Of a DNA stretch of 64,000 nucleotides, positions 10,685 through 19,596 are shown one piece after another (position 1 is the first letter of the stretch; each line of letters starts with the position of its first letter). Made by a program: the position numbers and the translations under genes. Where the stretch lies: assembly GCF_001427985.1 (NCBI RefSeq), contig NZ_LMSA01000002.1, forward strand, positions 339,550 through 403,549, read 5' to 3'. The DNA is from Knoellia sp. Soil729. Lineage in GTDB: Bacteria; Actinomycetota; Actinomycetes; Actinomycetales; Dermatophilaceae. The notes under the pieces were generated by a model. That model saw only the letters and a program-made list of their open reading frames with translations. It made no database searches and was not told the DNA's origin.

Positions 10685-11554
10685 TCAGCGGCTGGTGATG
10701 ACCTCGTGGACGGCCAGGACCCGCCGCGCGATGTCGACGTGGAGGTTCTCGACCATCCGCCCGTTGTGGGTGACGACGCCGCTGCCGGCACCGGCCTCCC
10801 ATGCCTCGAGGATGCCGCGGGCCTCGGCGACGGACTCCTCGGTCGGCGCGAAGATCGCGTTGCAGGGCTCGACCTGGCCGGGATGGATGAGGGTTTTGCC
10901 GTCGAAGCCGAAGTCGCGGCCCTGGACACACTCGGCCTCGAAGCCCTTGGCATCCTTCACGTCGTTGTAGACGCCGTCGAGGATCGCGATACCGGCCTCA
11001 CGGGCGGCGAGCAGCGACAGCTGGAGCGAGGTGAGCAGGGGGCCGCGGCCCGCCACGTGGTCCGCGTGCAGCTCCTTGACGAGGTCGTTCGTCCCCATGA
11101 CGAGGACGGCCAGCCGCGGTGAGGCAGAAGCGATCTCGCGCACGTTGAAGACGGCCTCGGGCGTCTCGATCATCGCCCAGAGCATCGTGTGGTCAGGTGC
11201 CCCGGCGGCCTCGAGCCCGGCCACCAGCGAGCGCACCTCGTCAGCCGAGCCCACCTTGGGCACAACCACACCCGCCGGCCCTGCCGCGGCTGCCGCGGCG
11301 AGGTCGGCCTCGTGCCACTGGGTGCCGATGCCGTTGATCCGGATCGTCACCTCGCGCTGGCCGTAGTCGCCCGATGCCGCTGCGGCACAGGCGTTCTGGC
11401 GCGCTGACTCCTTGTGGTCCGGACCAACCGCGTCCTCGAGGTCGAGGATGAGCCCGTCGACCGGCAGCGACTTTGCCTTCTCGAGGGCGCGCTCGTTCGA
11501 GCTCGGCATGTAGAGAACCGAACGACGCGGTGCGTATGCCGTCTGCTCGCCCAT
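10685..11554 (-). CDS. HpcH/HpaI aldolase / citrate lyase beta-like CoA-ester lyase
   Basis: A 289-residue TIM-barrel protein of the CitE-like family. It has RRSVLYMPSSNERALEKA, the metal-site stretch GLILDLEDAVGPDHKESAR (about residues 34-52), TIRINGIGT and MIETPEAVFN, and ends with the IHPGQVEPCN motif. Family members cleave or hydrolyse malyl-CoA-type thioesters. Its start overlaps the stop of the next lyase gene by ATGA, so the two are co-translated. By analogy with the Mcl1/Mcl2 pairs it may be the thioesterase partner of the larger neighbour, or act on a different CoA ester such as citramalyl-CoA. The exact reaction cannot be assigned from sequence. Confidence 0.87.
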   Translation of the reverse strand: MGEQTAYAPRRSVLYMPSSNERALEKAKSLPVDGLILDLEDAVGPDHKESARQNACAAAASGDYGQREVTIRINGIGTQWHEADLAAAAAAGPAGVVVPKVGSADEVRSLVAGLEAAGAPDHTMLWAMIETPEAVFNVREIASASPRLAVLVMGTNDLVKELHADHVAGRGPLLTSLQLSLLAAREAGIAILDGVYNDVKDAKGFEAECVQGRDFGFDGKTLIHPGQVEPCNAIFAPTEESVAEARGILEAWEAGAGSGVVTHNGRMVENLHVDIARRVLAVHEVITSR

Positions 11555-12663
11555 CAGGACGCCGCGCCTTCCGCGTCGGGAGCGTCAGGTGCGTCGACGG
11601 CATACAGGGCGGCGAGCTCGGGGTCGTTGGAGCCGAGACGGTCGGCGAGCTCGAGGATCACGAGGCACTGCTTGAGCGAGGCGTCGTCTTCCATCTTGCC
11701 GTCGAGCATGACGGCACCGGTGCCGTCGCCCATGGCCTCCTTGACACGGCGGGCATGGGCGACGTCCTCGGCGGAGGGGCTGAAGACCCGCTTGGCGATC
11801 TCGATCTGCACCGGGTGCAGCGACCACGTGCCGACGCAGCCGAGGAGGAAGGCGTTGCGGAACTGGTCCTCGCACGCGACGACGTCCTTGATGTCACCGA
11901 AGGGGCCGTAGTAGGGGAAGATCCCGTGCATGGCACACGCGTCGACCATGCGGGCGATCGTGTAGTGCCACAGGTCCTGCTGGTAGGTCGTGCGCTCGGC
12001 CGTGACCGGGTCCACGCCCTCGCCGAGGTCCTTGGCCGGGTCCTGGCGCACGAGGTAGCCGGGGTGGCCACCCCCCACACGGGTGGTCTTCATCCGGCGG
12101 TCCGCGGCCAGGTCGGCCGGGCCGAGGCTGATGCCCTGCATGCGCGGTGAGGCTCCGGCGATCGCCTCGACGTTGGCCATCCCCCGGGCGGTCTCGAGGA
12201 TGGCGTGGACGAGGATCGGGCGCGTCAGGCCGGCCCGGGCCTCGAGCTGGGCGAGGATCCGGTCGACGTAGTGGATGTCCTCGGGCCCCTGCACCTTGGG
12301 GACCATGATGACGTCCAGCTTGTCGCCGATCTCGGTGACGAGGGTGATGAGGTCGTCGAGGACCCACGGGCTGTCGAGGCTGTTGACGCGCGTCCACAGC
12401 TGAGTGCTGTCCCCGAAGTCAGTCGCCTTCGCGATGTCGACCAGCCCCTGACGGGCGGCTTCCTTCTTGTCGGCCTTGACCGCGTCCTCGAGGTTGCCGA
12501 GGAGCACGTCGACCGAGCCGACCATCGACGGGATCTTGGCCGCCATCTTCTCGTTGCTCGGGTCGAAGAAGTGGATCATCCGACTGGGGCGGGCGGGCAC
12601 CTCACGCACGGGTGCCGGGGCACCAACCGCAAGAGGGCTGAAGAAGTCCTTGGGTGAGCGCAT
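11554..12663 (-). CDS. Malyl-CoA lyase-like CoA-ester lyase
   Basis: A 369-residue CitE-superfamily protein, longer than its neighbour, that resembles L-malyl-CoA/beta-methylmalyl-CoA lyases. Recognisable parts are [20 protein letters not shown] (metal site), [34 protein letters not shown], the glutamate segment [27 protein letters not shown] and [12 protein letters not shown]. Such enzymes cleave malyl-CoA to acetyl-CoA and glyoxylate, feeding the ethylmalonyl-CoA route or glyoxylate metabolism. No ethylmalonyl-CoA pathway gene lies in this window. It is first in a two-gene operon. The ATG at 12663 is supported by a TAGCGT box 8 nt upstream. Confidence 0.86.
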   Translation of the reverse strand: MRSPKDFFSPLAVGAPAPVREVPARPSRMIHFFDPSNEKMAAKIPSMVGSVDVLLGNLEDAVKADKKEAARQGLVDIAKATDFGDSTQLWTRVNSLDSPWVLDDLITLVTEIGDKLDVIMVPKVQGPEDIHYVDRILAQLEARAGLTRPILVHAILETARGMANVEAIAGASPRMQGISLGPADLAADRRMKTTRVGGGHPGYLVRQDPAKDLGEGVDPVTAERTTYQQDLWHYTIARMVDACAMHGIFPYYGPFGDIKDVVACEDQFRNAFLLGCVGTWSLHPVQIEIAKRVFSPSAEDVAHARRVKEAMGDGTGAVMLDGKMEDDASLKQCLVILELADRLGSNDPELAALYAVDAPDAPDAEGAAS

Positions 12664-12677
12664 GAGCCCGGACGCTA
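12664..12677 (-). promoter_or_regulatory. Leaderless-type promoter for the CoA-ester lyase operon
   Basis: Minus-strand TAGCGT (12677-12672) is followed by 8 nt and the ATG at 12663. Confidence 0.45.
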
Positions 12678-12717
12678 GCAGTGACGCGGCGCCGTGCGTT
12701 ATGAGACAGTTCACGCC

Positions 12718-13266
12718 GTGAGCGGTTCGCCGAACGCCCCCACCCCCGGACAGGCCTCCGTCAATGTCACACGCCTGCTCGCCGAGGCGGCGAGCAAGTC
12801 CAGCGTCCTGTGGGTCGAGCTGCCCGGCGGCGACAGCCACGCCGTCTGGTTCGTGTGGCACGACGACGGCGACGCCCGCGGCACGGGCCCGGCCATCCAC
12901 GTCGTCTCCGGGGACGGCGAGCAGACCCTTCCTCCCCTGCCCGACGAGGTGACGGTGATCCTGCGCAGCAAGGACAACGGTGGCCGCCTCCTGCGCCTGC
13001 GGGCCACGGCGAGGACGGTGGATCCCACCAGCGACGAGTGGGAGGCCGCCGCCGAGGTCCTGCGCGCCAACCGGCTCAACGCCATCGGTGACACGCTCGC
13101 CCGCTGGCGCGAAGGCGCGACGATCTCCGTGATCGCGCCACACGGCATACCCGAAGAAGGTCCCGGAGCCTACGACTCGGGGTCGGGACGAGCGCCAGTC
13201 TCCCCCGGCCGGGGCGCCACGGCGCGCTGGCGGCCGTGGCACTGGCGCGGACGCGGACCCGGCTAG
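12718..13266 (+). CDS. Conserved actinobacterial hypothetical protein
   Basis: A 182-residue protein without a named domain that I can assign. It starts [20 protein letters not shown] and has a compact central region ([20 protein letters not shown], then [20 protein letters not shown]) suggestive of a small beta-barrel. The last 30 or so residues are basic and low in complexity. Proteins like this sit upstream of the MgtE-N/CBS gene in other actinobacteria, as here, where its TAG stop lies 10 bp before the next start. I cannot give a function. The GTG at 12718 is chosen because the first recognisable residues follow it. Confidence 0.75.
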   Translation: MSGSPNAPTPGQASVNVTRLLAEAASKSSVLWVELPGGDSHAVWFVWHDDGDARGTGPAIHVVSGDGEQTLPPLPDEVTVILRSKDNGGRLLRLRATARTVDPTSDEWEAAAEVLRANRLNAIGDTLARWREGATISVIAPHGIPEEGPGAYDSGSGRAPVSPGRGATARWRPWHWRGRGPG

Positions 13267-13276
13267 CCTGTCGTTC
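13264..13276 (+). promoter_or_regulatory. Leaderless-type promoter overlapping a stop codon
   Basis: TAGCCT at 13264-13269 is followed by 7 nt and the GTG at 13277. Its first three bases are the TAG stop of the gene before. Confidence 0.45.
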
Positions 13277-14575
13277 GTGAGCACGAACACCCGCGTCTTC
13301 GTCGGCCGACTGGCCGAGCTCGCCGTGTTCGACCCCTTGGGCGATCCTGTCGGTCGCGTGCGGGACGTCGTCCTGACCTTCAGCGTGCAGCGGTCGAGAC
13401 CGCGGGTCATCGGCCTCGTCGTCGAGGTGCCCGGCCGCCGCCGCGTCTTCGTCCCCATGACCCGCGTGACCTCCGTGGACGGTGGCCAGGTCATCACGAC
13501 CGGCCTGGTGAACATGCGCCGCTTCGAGCAGCGCCCCAACGAGACCCTCGTCCTCGCCGAGCTCATCGAGCGCCGCGTGAGGGTGCGCGATGAGCACGGG
13601 GAGCAGGTCGATGCCACGGTCGAGGACATCGGACTCGAGCGCGACAATGCCCGCAGCTGGTCGGTCACCCGTGTCTTCGTGCGCCGCACCTCCACCCGCA
13701 GCTCCCTCACCCGCCTCGGCCGGCGCCGCGGCGAGACCTTCGTCGTGCCCGTCGAGGACGTCACGGGTCTGCGTGACACGGCGGACGAGCAGAGTGCGGC
13801 GCGCCTGCTCGAGCACTACGAGGACCTCAAGCCGGCCGACCTCGCCGAGGCCATCCACGACCTCCCGGTCAAGCGACGGGCCGAGGTGGCCGCCGCCCTG
13901 GCCGATGACCAGCTCGCCGACGTCCTCGAGGAGCTCCCGGAGGACGAGCAGGTCGAGCTCATCGCCGGGTTCGGCAACGACCGCGTCGCCGACGTCCTCG
14001 AGGCCATGGAGCCCGACGACGCCGCCGACCTCCTGGCGGAGTTCCCCACGGAGCGCCGGGAGGTGCTCCTGCAGCTCATGGAGCCCGACGAGGCCGCCGA
14101 TCTGCGGCGCCTGCTCACCTATGACGAGAACACCGCCGGTGGCCTGATGACGACCGAGCCGGTCATCCTCGGCCCCGACGCGTCCATCGCCGAGGCGCTC
14201 GCCGTGGTGCGGCGTCAGGAGCTGTCGACGACGATGGCGTGCACGGTCTTCGTCTGCCGCCCCCCGTTGGAGACCCCCACCGGGAAGTTCCTCGGCATGG
14301 TGCACATCCAGCGGCTGCTGCGCGAGCCACCGCATGCCTCCATCGGCACGATCCTCGACAGGGACGTCGAGCCGGTCACGACCGAGGCGACCGTCGGCCA
14401 GGTGACCCGCATGCTCGCGACCTACGACCTCATCGCGCTGCCCGTCGTCGACGAGAACGGCCTGCTCCTGGGGGCCGTGACCGTCGACGACGTGCTCGAC
14501 CACCTGCTGCCGGACGACTGGCGCGAGGACCGCCACGAGGTCACGGGCTCGCACGAGGTGATCCCGCATGGCTGA
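13277..14575 (+). CDS. MgtE N-terminal/CBS domain protein without a membrane domain
   Basis: A 432-residue soluble protein. Two PRC-barrel-like beta segments (about residues 1-80 and 85-160) come first, then an MgtE superhelical N-domain (about 175-285, with [24 protein letters not shown] and [10 protein letters not shown]), then two CBS domains ([12 protein letters not shown] and [12 protein letters not shown]). The magnesium-channel membrane domain of true MgtE is absent; the protein ends after CBS2. M. tuberculosis has a comparable protein near sigE and mrp, as I recall. It probably senses magnesium or nucleotides, but the partner is unknown. It overlaps the following DUF1003 gene by 8 bp, which suggests that the two proteins work together. 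Confidence 0.88.
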   Translation: MSTNTRVFVGRLAELAVFDPLGDPVGRVRDVVLTFSVQRSRPRVIGLVVEVPGRRRVFVPMTRVTSVDGGQVITTGLVNMRRFEQRPNETLVLAELIERRVRVRDEHGEQVDATVEDIGLERDNARSWSVTRVFVRRTSTRSSLTRLGRRRGETFVVPVEDVTGLRDTADEQSAARLLEHYEDLKPADLAEAIHDLPVKRRAEVAAALADDQLADVLEELPEDEQVELIAGFGNDRVADVLEAMEPDDAADLLAEFPTERREVLLQLMEPDEAADLRRLLTYDENTAGGLMTTEPVILGPDASIAEALAVVRRQELSTTMACTVFVCRPPLETPTGKFLGMVHIQRLLREPPHASIGTILDRDVEPVTTEATVGQVTRMLATYDLIALPVVDENGLLLGAVTVDDVLDHLLPDDWREDRHEVTGSHEVIPHG

Positions 14576-15152
14576 GCGCCGCGACCGCGCGCCACGCCTG
14601 GACCAGCCGCGCGAGGCCCGCCGGCAGTTCATCAGCCGACCGGAGGCCCTCACCGAGGAGGCCTTCGGTGTGCTCTCCGAGAGGTTCGCCCGCTACATGG
14701 GGACGGCCTACTTCCTCATCGGGATGACGTTCTTCGTCCTCGTCTGGGTCCTGTGGAACCTCCTCGCGCCGATGGACTGGCGCTTCGACAACTACCCGTT
14801 CATCTTCCTCACGCTCATGCTCAGCCTGCAGGCGTCGTATGCCGCGCCGCTCATCCTGCTCGCGCAGAACCGGCAGGCCGACCGCGACCGAGTGATGCTC
14901 GAGCAGGACCGCACCCGTGACGAGCGCAACCTCGCCGACACCGAGTTCCTCACCCGCGAGGTGGCGGCCCTGCGCATCGCCATGCGCGACTCCGCGACGC
15001 GTGACTTCGTGCGCGGCGAGCTGCGCGACCTCCTCGACGAGATGGAGGATCGGGGGCTCGTCATCGGCAGGCTCGCCGTGGTCGAGGACAGTGACGCGTC
15101 AGACACCGTCAGGAACCGGACCGATGAGGGCGGACCCAAGCGCTCGACCTAG
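14568..15152 (+). CDS. DUF1003 family membrane protein
   Basis: A 194-residue inner-membrane protein. After a basic N-terminus (residues 1-45) come two membrane helices (YFLIGMTFFVLVWVLWNLLA, about 48-67, and a second around 78-100 ending LILLAQNRQADRDR). The conserved stretch PFIFLTLMLSLQASYAAPLI is the DUF1003 signature. The rest is a charged helical tail (about 105-175), probably a coiled coil. It starts inside the end of the MgtE-N/CBS gene, so the two are translationally coupled and may form one membrane-attached complex. The function of the family is unknown. Confidence 0.88.
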   Translation: MAERRDRAPRLDQPREARRQFISRPEALTEEAFGVLSERFARYMGTAYFLIGMTFFVLVWVLWNLLAPMDWRFDNYPFIFLTLMLSLQASYAAPLILLAQNRQADRDRVMLEQDRTRDERNLADTEFLTREVAALRIAMRDSATRDFVRGELRDLLDEMEDRGLVIGRLAVVEDSDASDTVRNRTDEGGPKRST

Positions 15153-15161
15153 CATGGAAGC
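15150..15161 (+). promoter_or_regulatory. Leaderless-type promoter for mrp overlapping a stop codon
   Basis: TAGCAT at 15150-15155 is followed by 6 nt and the ATG at 15162. The TAG is the stop codon of the DUF1003 gene. Confidence 0.45.
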
Positions 15162-16307
15162 ATGCCTGTCACTGCTGCTCCTGTGAGCGATGAGGCGCTG
15201 CGCGCCGCCCTCGCCACCGTCAACGACCCCGAGATCCGCAAGCCGATCACCGAGCTCGGCATGGTCGAGTCCGTGGAGTGTGACGACACCGGCCGCGTCG
15301 CCGTGACGATCCTGCTGACCATCGCTGGGTGCCCGCTCAAGGACACCCTCACCAATGACACGACCAACGCCCTGCTCAAGATCGCCGGCGTCACCGCGGT
15401 CGACGTCACGCTGGGTGTCATGTCCGAGGAGCAGCGCGCCGAGCTGCGTACCAACCTTCGAGGCGGTGCGCCCGAGAAGGAGATCCCCTTCGCCAAGGCC
15501 GGCAGCCTGACCCGCGTCTATGCCGTGGCCTCGGGCAAGGGTGGTGTCGGCAAGTCGTCGATCACCGCCAACCTCGCCGCGGCCCTCGCGCAGCAGGGCC
15601 TCAAGGTCGGTGTCGTCGACGCCGACATCTACGGCTTCTCGATCCCCCGCATGCTCGGGGTGGAGCAGCGGCCCACCCAGGTCGACGAGATGATCCTGCC
15701 GCCCATCGCCCACGAGGTGAAGGTCATCTCGATCGGCATGTTCGTGCCCGGCAACCAGCCCGTCGTGTGGCGCGGCCCGATGCTCCACCGGGCGCTGCAG
15801 CAGTTCCTCGCCGACGTCTTCTGGGGCGACCTCGACGTGCTGCTCCTCGACCTCCCGCCGGGTACCGGTGACATCGCGATCTCGGTCGCCCAGCTCATCC
15901 CCGGCGCCGAGATCCTCGTGGTGACCACGCCCCAGCAGGCTGCCGCCGAGGTGGCCGAGCGCGCGGGAGCGATCGCCATGCAGACCCACCAGCGCGTGGC
16001 CGGCGTCATCGAGAACATGTCCTGGCTCGAGCTGCCCGACGGCACCCGCCAGGAGATCTTCGGCTCCGGCGGTGGCCAGGTCGTCGCCGACTCCCTGACC
16101 CGCAGCATCGGCGCACCGGTGCCCCTGCTCGGCCAGATCCCGCTCGACACGACGTTGCGGGTCGGCTCCGACCAGGGCATGCCCGTCGTCCTCACCGACT
16201 CGACGTCGCCGGCCGCGGTGGCCCTTCGCGGCATTGCCCGCGAGCTCGGCACCCGCTCCCGTGGTCTGGCCGGCCGTTCCCTCGGCCTCACGCCGTCGGG
16301 CCGCTAG
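15162..16307 (+). CDS. mrp: Mrp/ApbC family P-loop iron-sulfur cluster carrier
   Basis: A 381-residue protein with an N-terminal DUF59/MIP18 domain (residues about 8-80, containing the conserved cysteine in IAGCPLKDT) and a Mrp ATPase domain. The deviant Walker A is ASGKGGVGKSSIT (about residues 122-134), the second site GVVDADIYG and the switch LLLDLPPGTGD. It likely delivers iron-sulfur clusters to apoproteins. The family's C-terminal CxxC pair is not visible; the corresponding segment reads ENMSWLELPDGTRQEIF. The gene converges on the tatB-htrA-rseA-sigE operon, a neighbourhood also seen in mycobacteria. Confidence 0.93.
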   Translation: MPVTAAPVSDEALRAALATVNDPEIRKPITELGMVESVECDDTGRVAVTILLTIAGCPLKDTLTNDTTNALLKIAGVTAVDVTLGVMSEEQRAELRTNLRGGAPEKEIPFAKAGSLTRVYAVASGKGGVGKSSITANLAAALAQQGLKVGVVDADIYGFSIPRMLGVEQRPTQVDEMILPPIAHEVKVISIGMFVPGNQPVVWRGPMLHRALQQFLADVFWGDLDVLLLDLPPGTGDIAISVAQLIPGAEILVVTTPQQAAAEVAERAGAIAMQTHQRVAGVIENMSWLELPDGTRQEIFGSGGGQVVADSLTRSIGAPVPLLGQIPLDTTLRVGSDQGMPVVLTDSTSPAAVALRGIARELGTRSRGLAGRSLGLTPSGR

Positions 16308-16418
16308 CCGAACGAAAACTCGGCGTCGCTCGTCGGCGTCAGTCCCCGCGCCGCAGGGGGATGCTGGCGTGCGCGCTCAGTTGCTCCTTCGTCGCAAACG
16401 CACGCACCCCACCATCCC

Positions 16419-16434
16419 TCAGCGGCTTCGCTGA
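16419..16434. terminator. Short hairpin between mrp and tatB (weak)
   Basis: TCAGCG-gctt-CGCTGA forms a 6-bp stem with a 4-nt loop directly before the tatB stop at 16436, in the 128-bp gap between convergent mrp and tatB. It has no U-tract. The rest of the gap shows no other structure. Confidence 0.35.
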
Positions 16435-16435
16435 C

Positions 16436-16840
16436 CTAGGTGGCGTCGACGTCGTAGGGCGTGGGGCGCAGTGGATCCCAGGAGCGCGGGTCCGGGCCGA
16501 GGTGCACGGCGTTCTCGTCGAGGGCGTCGACGTCGGCCATGTCCGGGTTGGTCCCGCCCGACTTCAGGGTTGACGCGGCATCCTCGAGGGGCTCGATCAG
16601 CGCCTCACGCACGATCTTGCGCGGGTCATACTGGCGCGGGTCGTACTGGCGCCAGTTGATGTCGTTGTACTCGGGCCCGAGCTGGTCCTTGAGCTGACCC
16701 TTGGCGCCCTCGGCCATCACTCGGGCCTTCTTGATCAGCTGCGCGAGCTTCTGGGCGTACTCCGGGAGCCGCTCGGGACCGAGCACGAAGACCGCGATGA
16801 GGCCCAGGAGAACGACCTCCCAGCCATTGATGCCGAACAC
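16436..16840 (-). CDS. tatB: Sec-independent protein translocase subunit TatB
   Basis: A 134-residue TatA/B-type protein. It starts MFGINGWEVVLLGLIAVFVL, a single N-terminal membrane helix, then the conserved LGPERLPEYAQKLAQLIKKA amphipathic helix. The longer, acidic C-terminal tail identifies it as TatB rather than TatA. The Tat pathway exports folded proteins; tatC is not in this window. The tail contains YDPRQYDPRK, encoded by a tandem 15-bp repeat (16621-16650). It follows htrA by 27 bp and is probably the last gene of the sigE operon. Confidence 0.93.
   Translation of the reverse strand: MFGINGWEVVLLGLIAVFVLGPERLPEYAQKLAQLIKKARVMAEGAKGQLKDQLGPEYNDINWRQYDPRQYDPRKIVREALIEPLEDAASTLKSGGTNPDMADVDALDENAVHLGPDPRSWDPLRPTPYDVDAT
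16621..16650. repeat. Tandem 15-bp repeat inside tatB
   Basis: The units at 16621-16635 and 16636-16650 differ by one base (GCGGGTCRTACTGGC). The duplication is in frame and adds one QYDPR unit to the TatB tail. Confidence 0.85.
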
Positions 16841-16867
16841 GCGTCCTCCTGTGCGCTCGAGAGCGCG

Positions 16868-18292
16868 TCAGTCGCTTCTGCCCTGGAGGACCATCTTGAC
16901 ATCCCGCTCCTTGCCGTCACGCATCACGGTCAGCGTCACGGTCGACCCGACGGCCTTGGACCGGATGGCGACGACCAGCGCGTCGGGGTCCACCATGGGC
17001 CGGCCCTCGAAGGCCGTGATGACGTCGCCGGGCTTGAGCCCTGCCTTCGCGGCCGGACCGTTGGGGGTCACGGCGGGGGTCTGACCGGTGTCCGAGGCGA
17101 TGCGGATGCCCTCGCCCTGGTACTCACGGTCGAGCAGGACGCCGATGATGGGGTGCTCCGCCTTGCCGGTGCGGATCAGCTGGTCGACCGTGATCCTGAC
17201 CTGGGCGCTGGGGATGGCGAAGCCGACACCGATGTTGCCGCTCTGCCCACCGATGGCGTTGCCCGCCACCCGCGCGATCGCCGAGTTGATTCCGATCACG
17301 CGTCCCTGCATGTCGAGCAGAGGGCCGCCGGAGTTGCCGGGGTTGATGGCGGCGTCGGTCTGGATCGCGTTGATGAACGACTGGTCGTTGGCGTCACCCG
17401 GGGTCACCGGTCGGTTGAGCGCCGAGACGATGCCGGTGGTGACGGTCGAGTCGAGGCCGAGCGGGGCGCCCACGGCGATGACCGGGTCACCCACGACGAC
17501 GTCGTTGGAGTCGCCGATCGGCAGCGGGCGGAGGTCGGTGCGCTCGACCTTGAGGACGGCGAGGTCGTAGGACACGTCGCGCCCGACGATCTTGGCCGCC
17601 GTCTGCTTGCCGTTGGTGAGGACCACGGTGATCTTGCCGCCGTTGGCCGCGGACGAGACGACATGGTTGTTGGTGACGATGTGGCCCTTGTCGTCGAGCA
17701 CCCAGCCCGAACCGGTCCCGTCTCCACCCGCGGCCTCGACCCGGATCGTCACGACGCTCGGGATGGCCTTGGCCGCGATGTTCGCGACCGAGCCCTCGGG
17801 TCGCGACGTCGCGCCGGCGCCCGGCTTCGGTGTCGAGCCGTTCGAACCGGAACTGGCGAGGTCGAGACCGTCGAAGCGGTCCGACGAGCCCAGCCACCCA
17901 CCGAGCAGCCCGCCCCCGAGGCCGGCAAGCAGGGCAGCGAGGCCGGCGATGAGGAAGACCCCCAGCCACCCCGGACCGCTCCTGCGCGGCCGTGCCGCCG
18001 CTGCGGAAGGCGACGACGCGGCATGCGGGTTGGGCGTGTAGGGCACCGACGGCGCGTATGCCGGCTGCTCACTGGTGCTCCAGCCCTGCGGAGCGTGGTG
18101 CTCGGGTGCGTCCTGCCCGGTGGGGCCGTGCGCCCACTGGGACGAGCGATCGGGCTCCTGCGGGGGCAGCAGCGGAGCCTGCCCGGGCGGCGGACCGAAC
18201 TGCTGGGTCTGGCTCAGGTCGACCTCTTGCGTGTGGTCGGGATCGACGCGGTGCTGGTCGGCCTCGTCCCGGCGGGCGCTGTCGTCGCTCAT
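16868..18292 (-). CDS. htrA: Membrane-anchored HtrA/DegP-type serine protease
   Basis: A 474-residue trypsin-like protease with a long proline- and glutamine-rich cytoplasmic N-terminus (residues 1-100), one membrane helix (WLGVFLIAGLAALLAGLGGG, about 112-131), a protease domain and a C-terminal PDZ domain (about 370-465, GLKPGDVITAFEGRP). The catalytic triad is His in VTNNHVV, Asp in SYDLAVLKV and Ser in NPGNSGGPLL. It should act outside the membrane in envelope quality control. Its ATG at 18292 overlaps the rseA stop by 4 bp. Mycobacteria have the same order sigE-rseA-htrA-tatB, which supports a role in the envelope-stress response. Confidence 0.93.
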   Translation of the reverse strand: MSDDSARRDEADQHRVDPDHTQEVDLSQTQQFGPPPGQAPLLPPQEPDRSSQWAHGPTGQDAPEHHAPQGWSTSEQPAYAPSVPYTPNPHAASSPSAAAARPRRSGPGWLGVFLIAGLAALLAGLGGGLLGGWLGSSDRFDGLDLASSGSNGSTPKPGAGATSRPEGSVANIAAKAIPSVVTIRVEAAGGDGTGSGWVLDDKGHIVTNNHVVSSAANGGKITVVLTNGKQTAAKIVGRDVSYDLAVLKVERTDLRPLPIGDSNDVVVGDPVIAVGAPLGLDSTVTTGIVSALNRPVTPGDANDQSFINAIQTDAAINPGNSGGPLLDMQGRVIGINSAIARVAGNAIGGQSGNIGVGFAIPSAQVRITVDQLIRTGKAEHPIIGVLLDREYQGEGIRIASDTGQTPAVTPNGPAAKAGLKPGDVITAFEGRPMVDPDALVVAIRSKAVGSTVTLTVMRDGKERDVKMVLQGRSD

Positions 18293-18855
18293 GTCCGAGA
18301 TTCTGCCTCGCAGATGTCCAGGTTCCGAACTGAGGTGCTGCTCATCCATACCGTGGAGACGGTGCGGGCCCGCGGGCTCGACGACGGGCTGGGGCCGCCG
18401 CCAGCCGGTCGCACAGTGGGCGAGGCTCCGCCGACCGACGTGACGGTGGTCGTGATCGCACCCGGACCGCCGATGGTGAGGCTCCACGCGACCGCGGCCG
18501 TGGCCCCTGCAGCCGCGGTGGCCAAGGCCGCAGAGCGCAGGGGGCTGCGGTGGGCCGGGGGCGCCGACGGCGGCACCATCTCAAGTGGTGCGCGCCCGCT
18601 CGTCTGGGCCATGGCCGGTCCGGTCATCGACGAGGCGAGCGCGACGAGCTGTGCGTGGAGGCTGCCGGGCATGGACGGGCACCCCGACGACAGGAGCGTC
18701 TGGAGGCGACGCTCGCCCGCGACGGCGTGCTGGCAGTTGACGCACGAGATGAGGTGTCGGTCCCAGTCGAGGGTGCGCTGCGCCGAGAGCTTCCCCGACA
18801 CGTAGTCGGGGAGCTCGTCGAGGCGGCAGCGCGAGGGACGCGACAGGTGGATCAC
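18289..18855 (-). CDS. rseA: Zinc-binding anti-sigma factor (RseA-like)
   Basis: A 188-residue protein lying directly after sigE. Residues about 20-45 hold the ZAS-type zinc motif HLISCVNCQ (H-x3-C-x2-C), which binds and inhibits a cognate ECF sigma factor. A probable membrane helix lies about residues 105-125 ([20 protein letters not shown]). The tail is rich in serine and proline. The GTG at 18855 overlaps the sigE stop (GTGA) and its own TGA overlaps the htrA ATG, so the three genes are translated as a unit. The position and motif make control of SigE the natural role, but this is inference. Confidence 0.88.
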   Translation of the reverse strand: MIHLSRPSRCRLDELPDYVSGKLSAQRTLDWDRHLISCVNCQHAVAGERRLQTLLSSGCPSMPGSLHAQLVALASSMTGPAMAQTSGRAPLEMVPPSAPPAHRSPLRSAALATAAAGATAAVAWSLTIGGPGAITTTVTSVGGASPTVRPAGGGPSPSSSPRARTVSTVWMSSTSVRNLDICEAESRT

Positions 18856-19457
18856 ACGGCACCCCGGGCGGGCGTGAGGACCCCGGGCAGTCGAGAAGAG
18901 GTGGTCGCGGAGCGGACCTCGGGGGCGCGGTGGGCCAGCGCCTCGCGCAGCTGGGCTCGGCCACGGTGGATGCGCGAACGCACGGTGCCGAGCTTGATGT
19001 CGAGCGTCGCAGCGATCTCTTCGTAGGACAGGCCCTCGATGTCGCAGAGGACCACGGCGGCGCGGAAGTCGGGAGCGAGCGAGTCCAGGGCTCGCTGCAC
19101 GTCGTCGTCGAAGTGGGTGTCGGCAAAGGTCTGCTCGGGGCCGGCCTCGCGGGTGGGCAGCCGGGCCGCCGACTCGTCCGAGAGGGCGTCGAAGCGGATG
19201 CGCTGCTTGCGGCGCATCTTGTCCAGGAAGACGTTGGTGGTGATGCGGTGCAACCATCCCTCGAACGTGCCGGGACGGTAGGTGTGCAGCGAGCGGAAGA
19301 CGCGGACGAAGACGTCCTGCGTGAGGTCCTCGGCGTCGTGGACGTTGCCGGTGAGGCGGTAGGCGAGCCGGTAGACGCGGGCTGAGTGCTCCTCGACGAT
19401 CTGCTCCCAGGTCGGCGGCGTCCACTCCCCCGTGACCGCACCTGCGTCGCTCGTCAT
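18852..19457 (-). CDS. sigE: ECF RNA polymerase sigma factor SigE
   Basis: A 201-residue group-4 sigma factor. Region 2 runs about residues 25-90 ([20 protein letters not shown], then [20 protein letters not shown]) and region 4 about 125-180 ([20 protein letters not shown], then [20 protein letters not shown]). The gene order sigE-rseA-htrA-tatB, opposite an O-methyltransferase, matches the mycobacterial sigE locus, which controls envelope stress. The ATG at 19457 has AGGGGAC about 6 nt upstream. An ATG at 19493 would add 12 residues but has no ribosome-binding site and would lie close to the likely transcription start. Confidence 0.93.
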   Translation of the reverse strand: MTSDAGAVTGEWTPPTWEQIVEEHSARVYRLAYRLTGNVHDAEDLTQDVFVRVFRSLHTYRPGTFEGWLHRITTNVFLDKMRRKQRIRFDALSDESAARLPTREAGPEQTFADTHFDDDVQRALDSLAPDFRAAVVLCDIEGLSYEEIAATLDIKLGTVRSRIHRGRAQLREALAHRAPEVRSATTSSRLPGVLTPARGAV

Positions 19458-19505
19458 CGTCGTCCCCTGCTGCGTTGCCACGTGGCTGTCCATGTCATAG
19501 GTGTC

Positions 19506-19531
19506 TACGCGTCGCGCCCGGGAAATGTTCC
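19506..19531 (-). promoter_or_regulatory. Candidate ECF-type promoter of sigE
   Basis: On the minus strand GGAAC (19531-19527) is followed by 18 nt and GTAGAC (from 19508). This spacing suits an ECF sigma promoter and would give an untranslated leader of about 40 nt before the ATG at 19457. Autoregulation by SigE is an inference; the -10 match is weak. Confidence 0.35.
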
Positions 19532-19582
19532 GGAAGATCCTGTATGCCGCCTGTGAGTTCGGTGCCCATGCGGGCCCGCGAG

Positions 19583-19596
19583 TAGGGTTGCCGCCC
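19583..19596 (+). promoter_or_regulatory. Leaderless-type promoter for the O-methyltransferase gene
   Basis: TAGGGT at 19583-19588 is followed by 8 nt and the ATG at 19597. Confidence 0.45.

Noticed and set aside
12718-16307. Calling the MgtE-N/CBS gene a magnesium transporter
   Set aside because: The membrane domain required for transport is absent; the protein ends after the second CBS domain.
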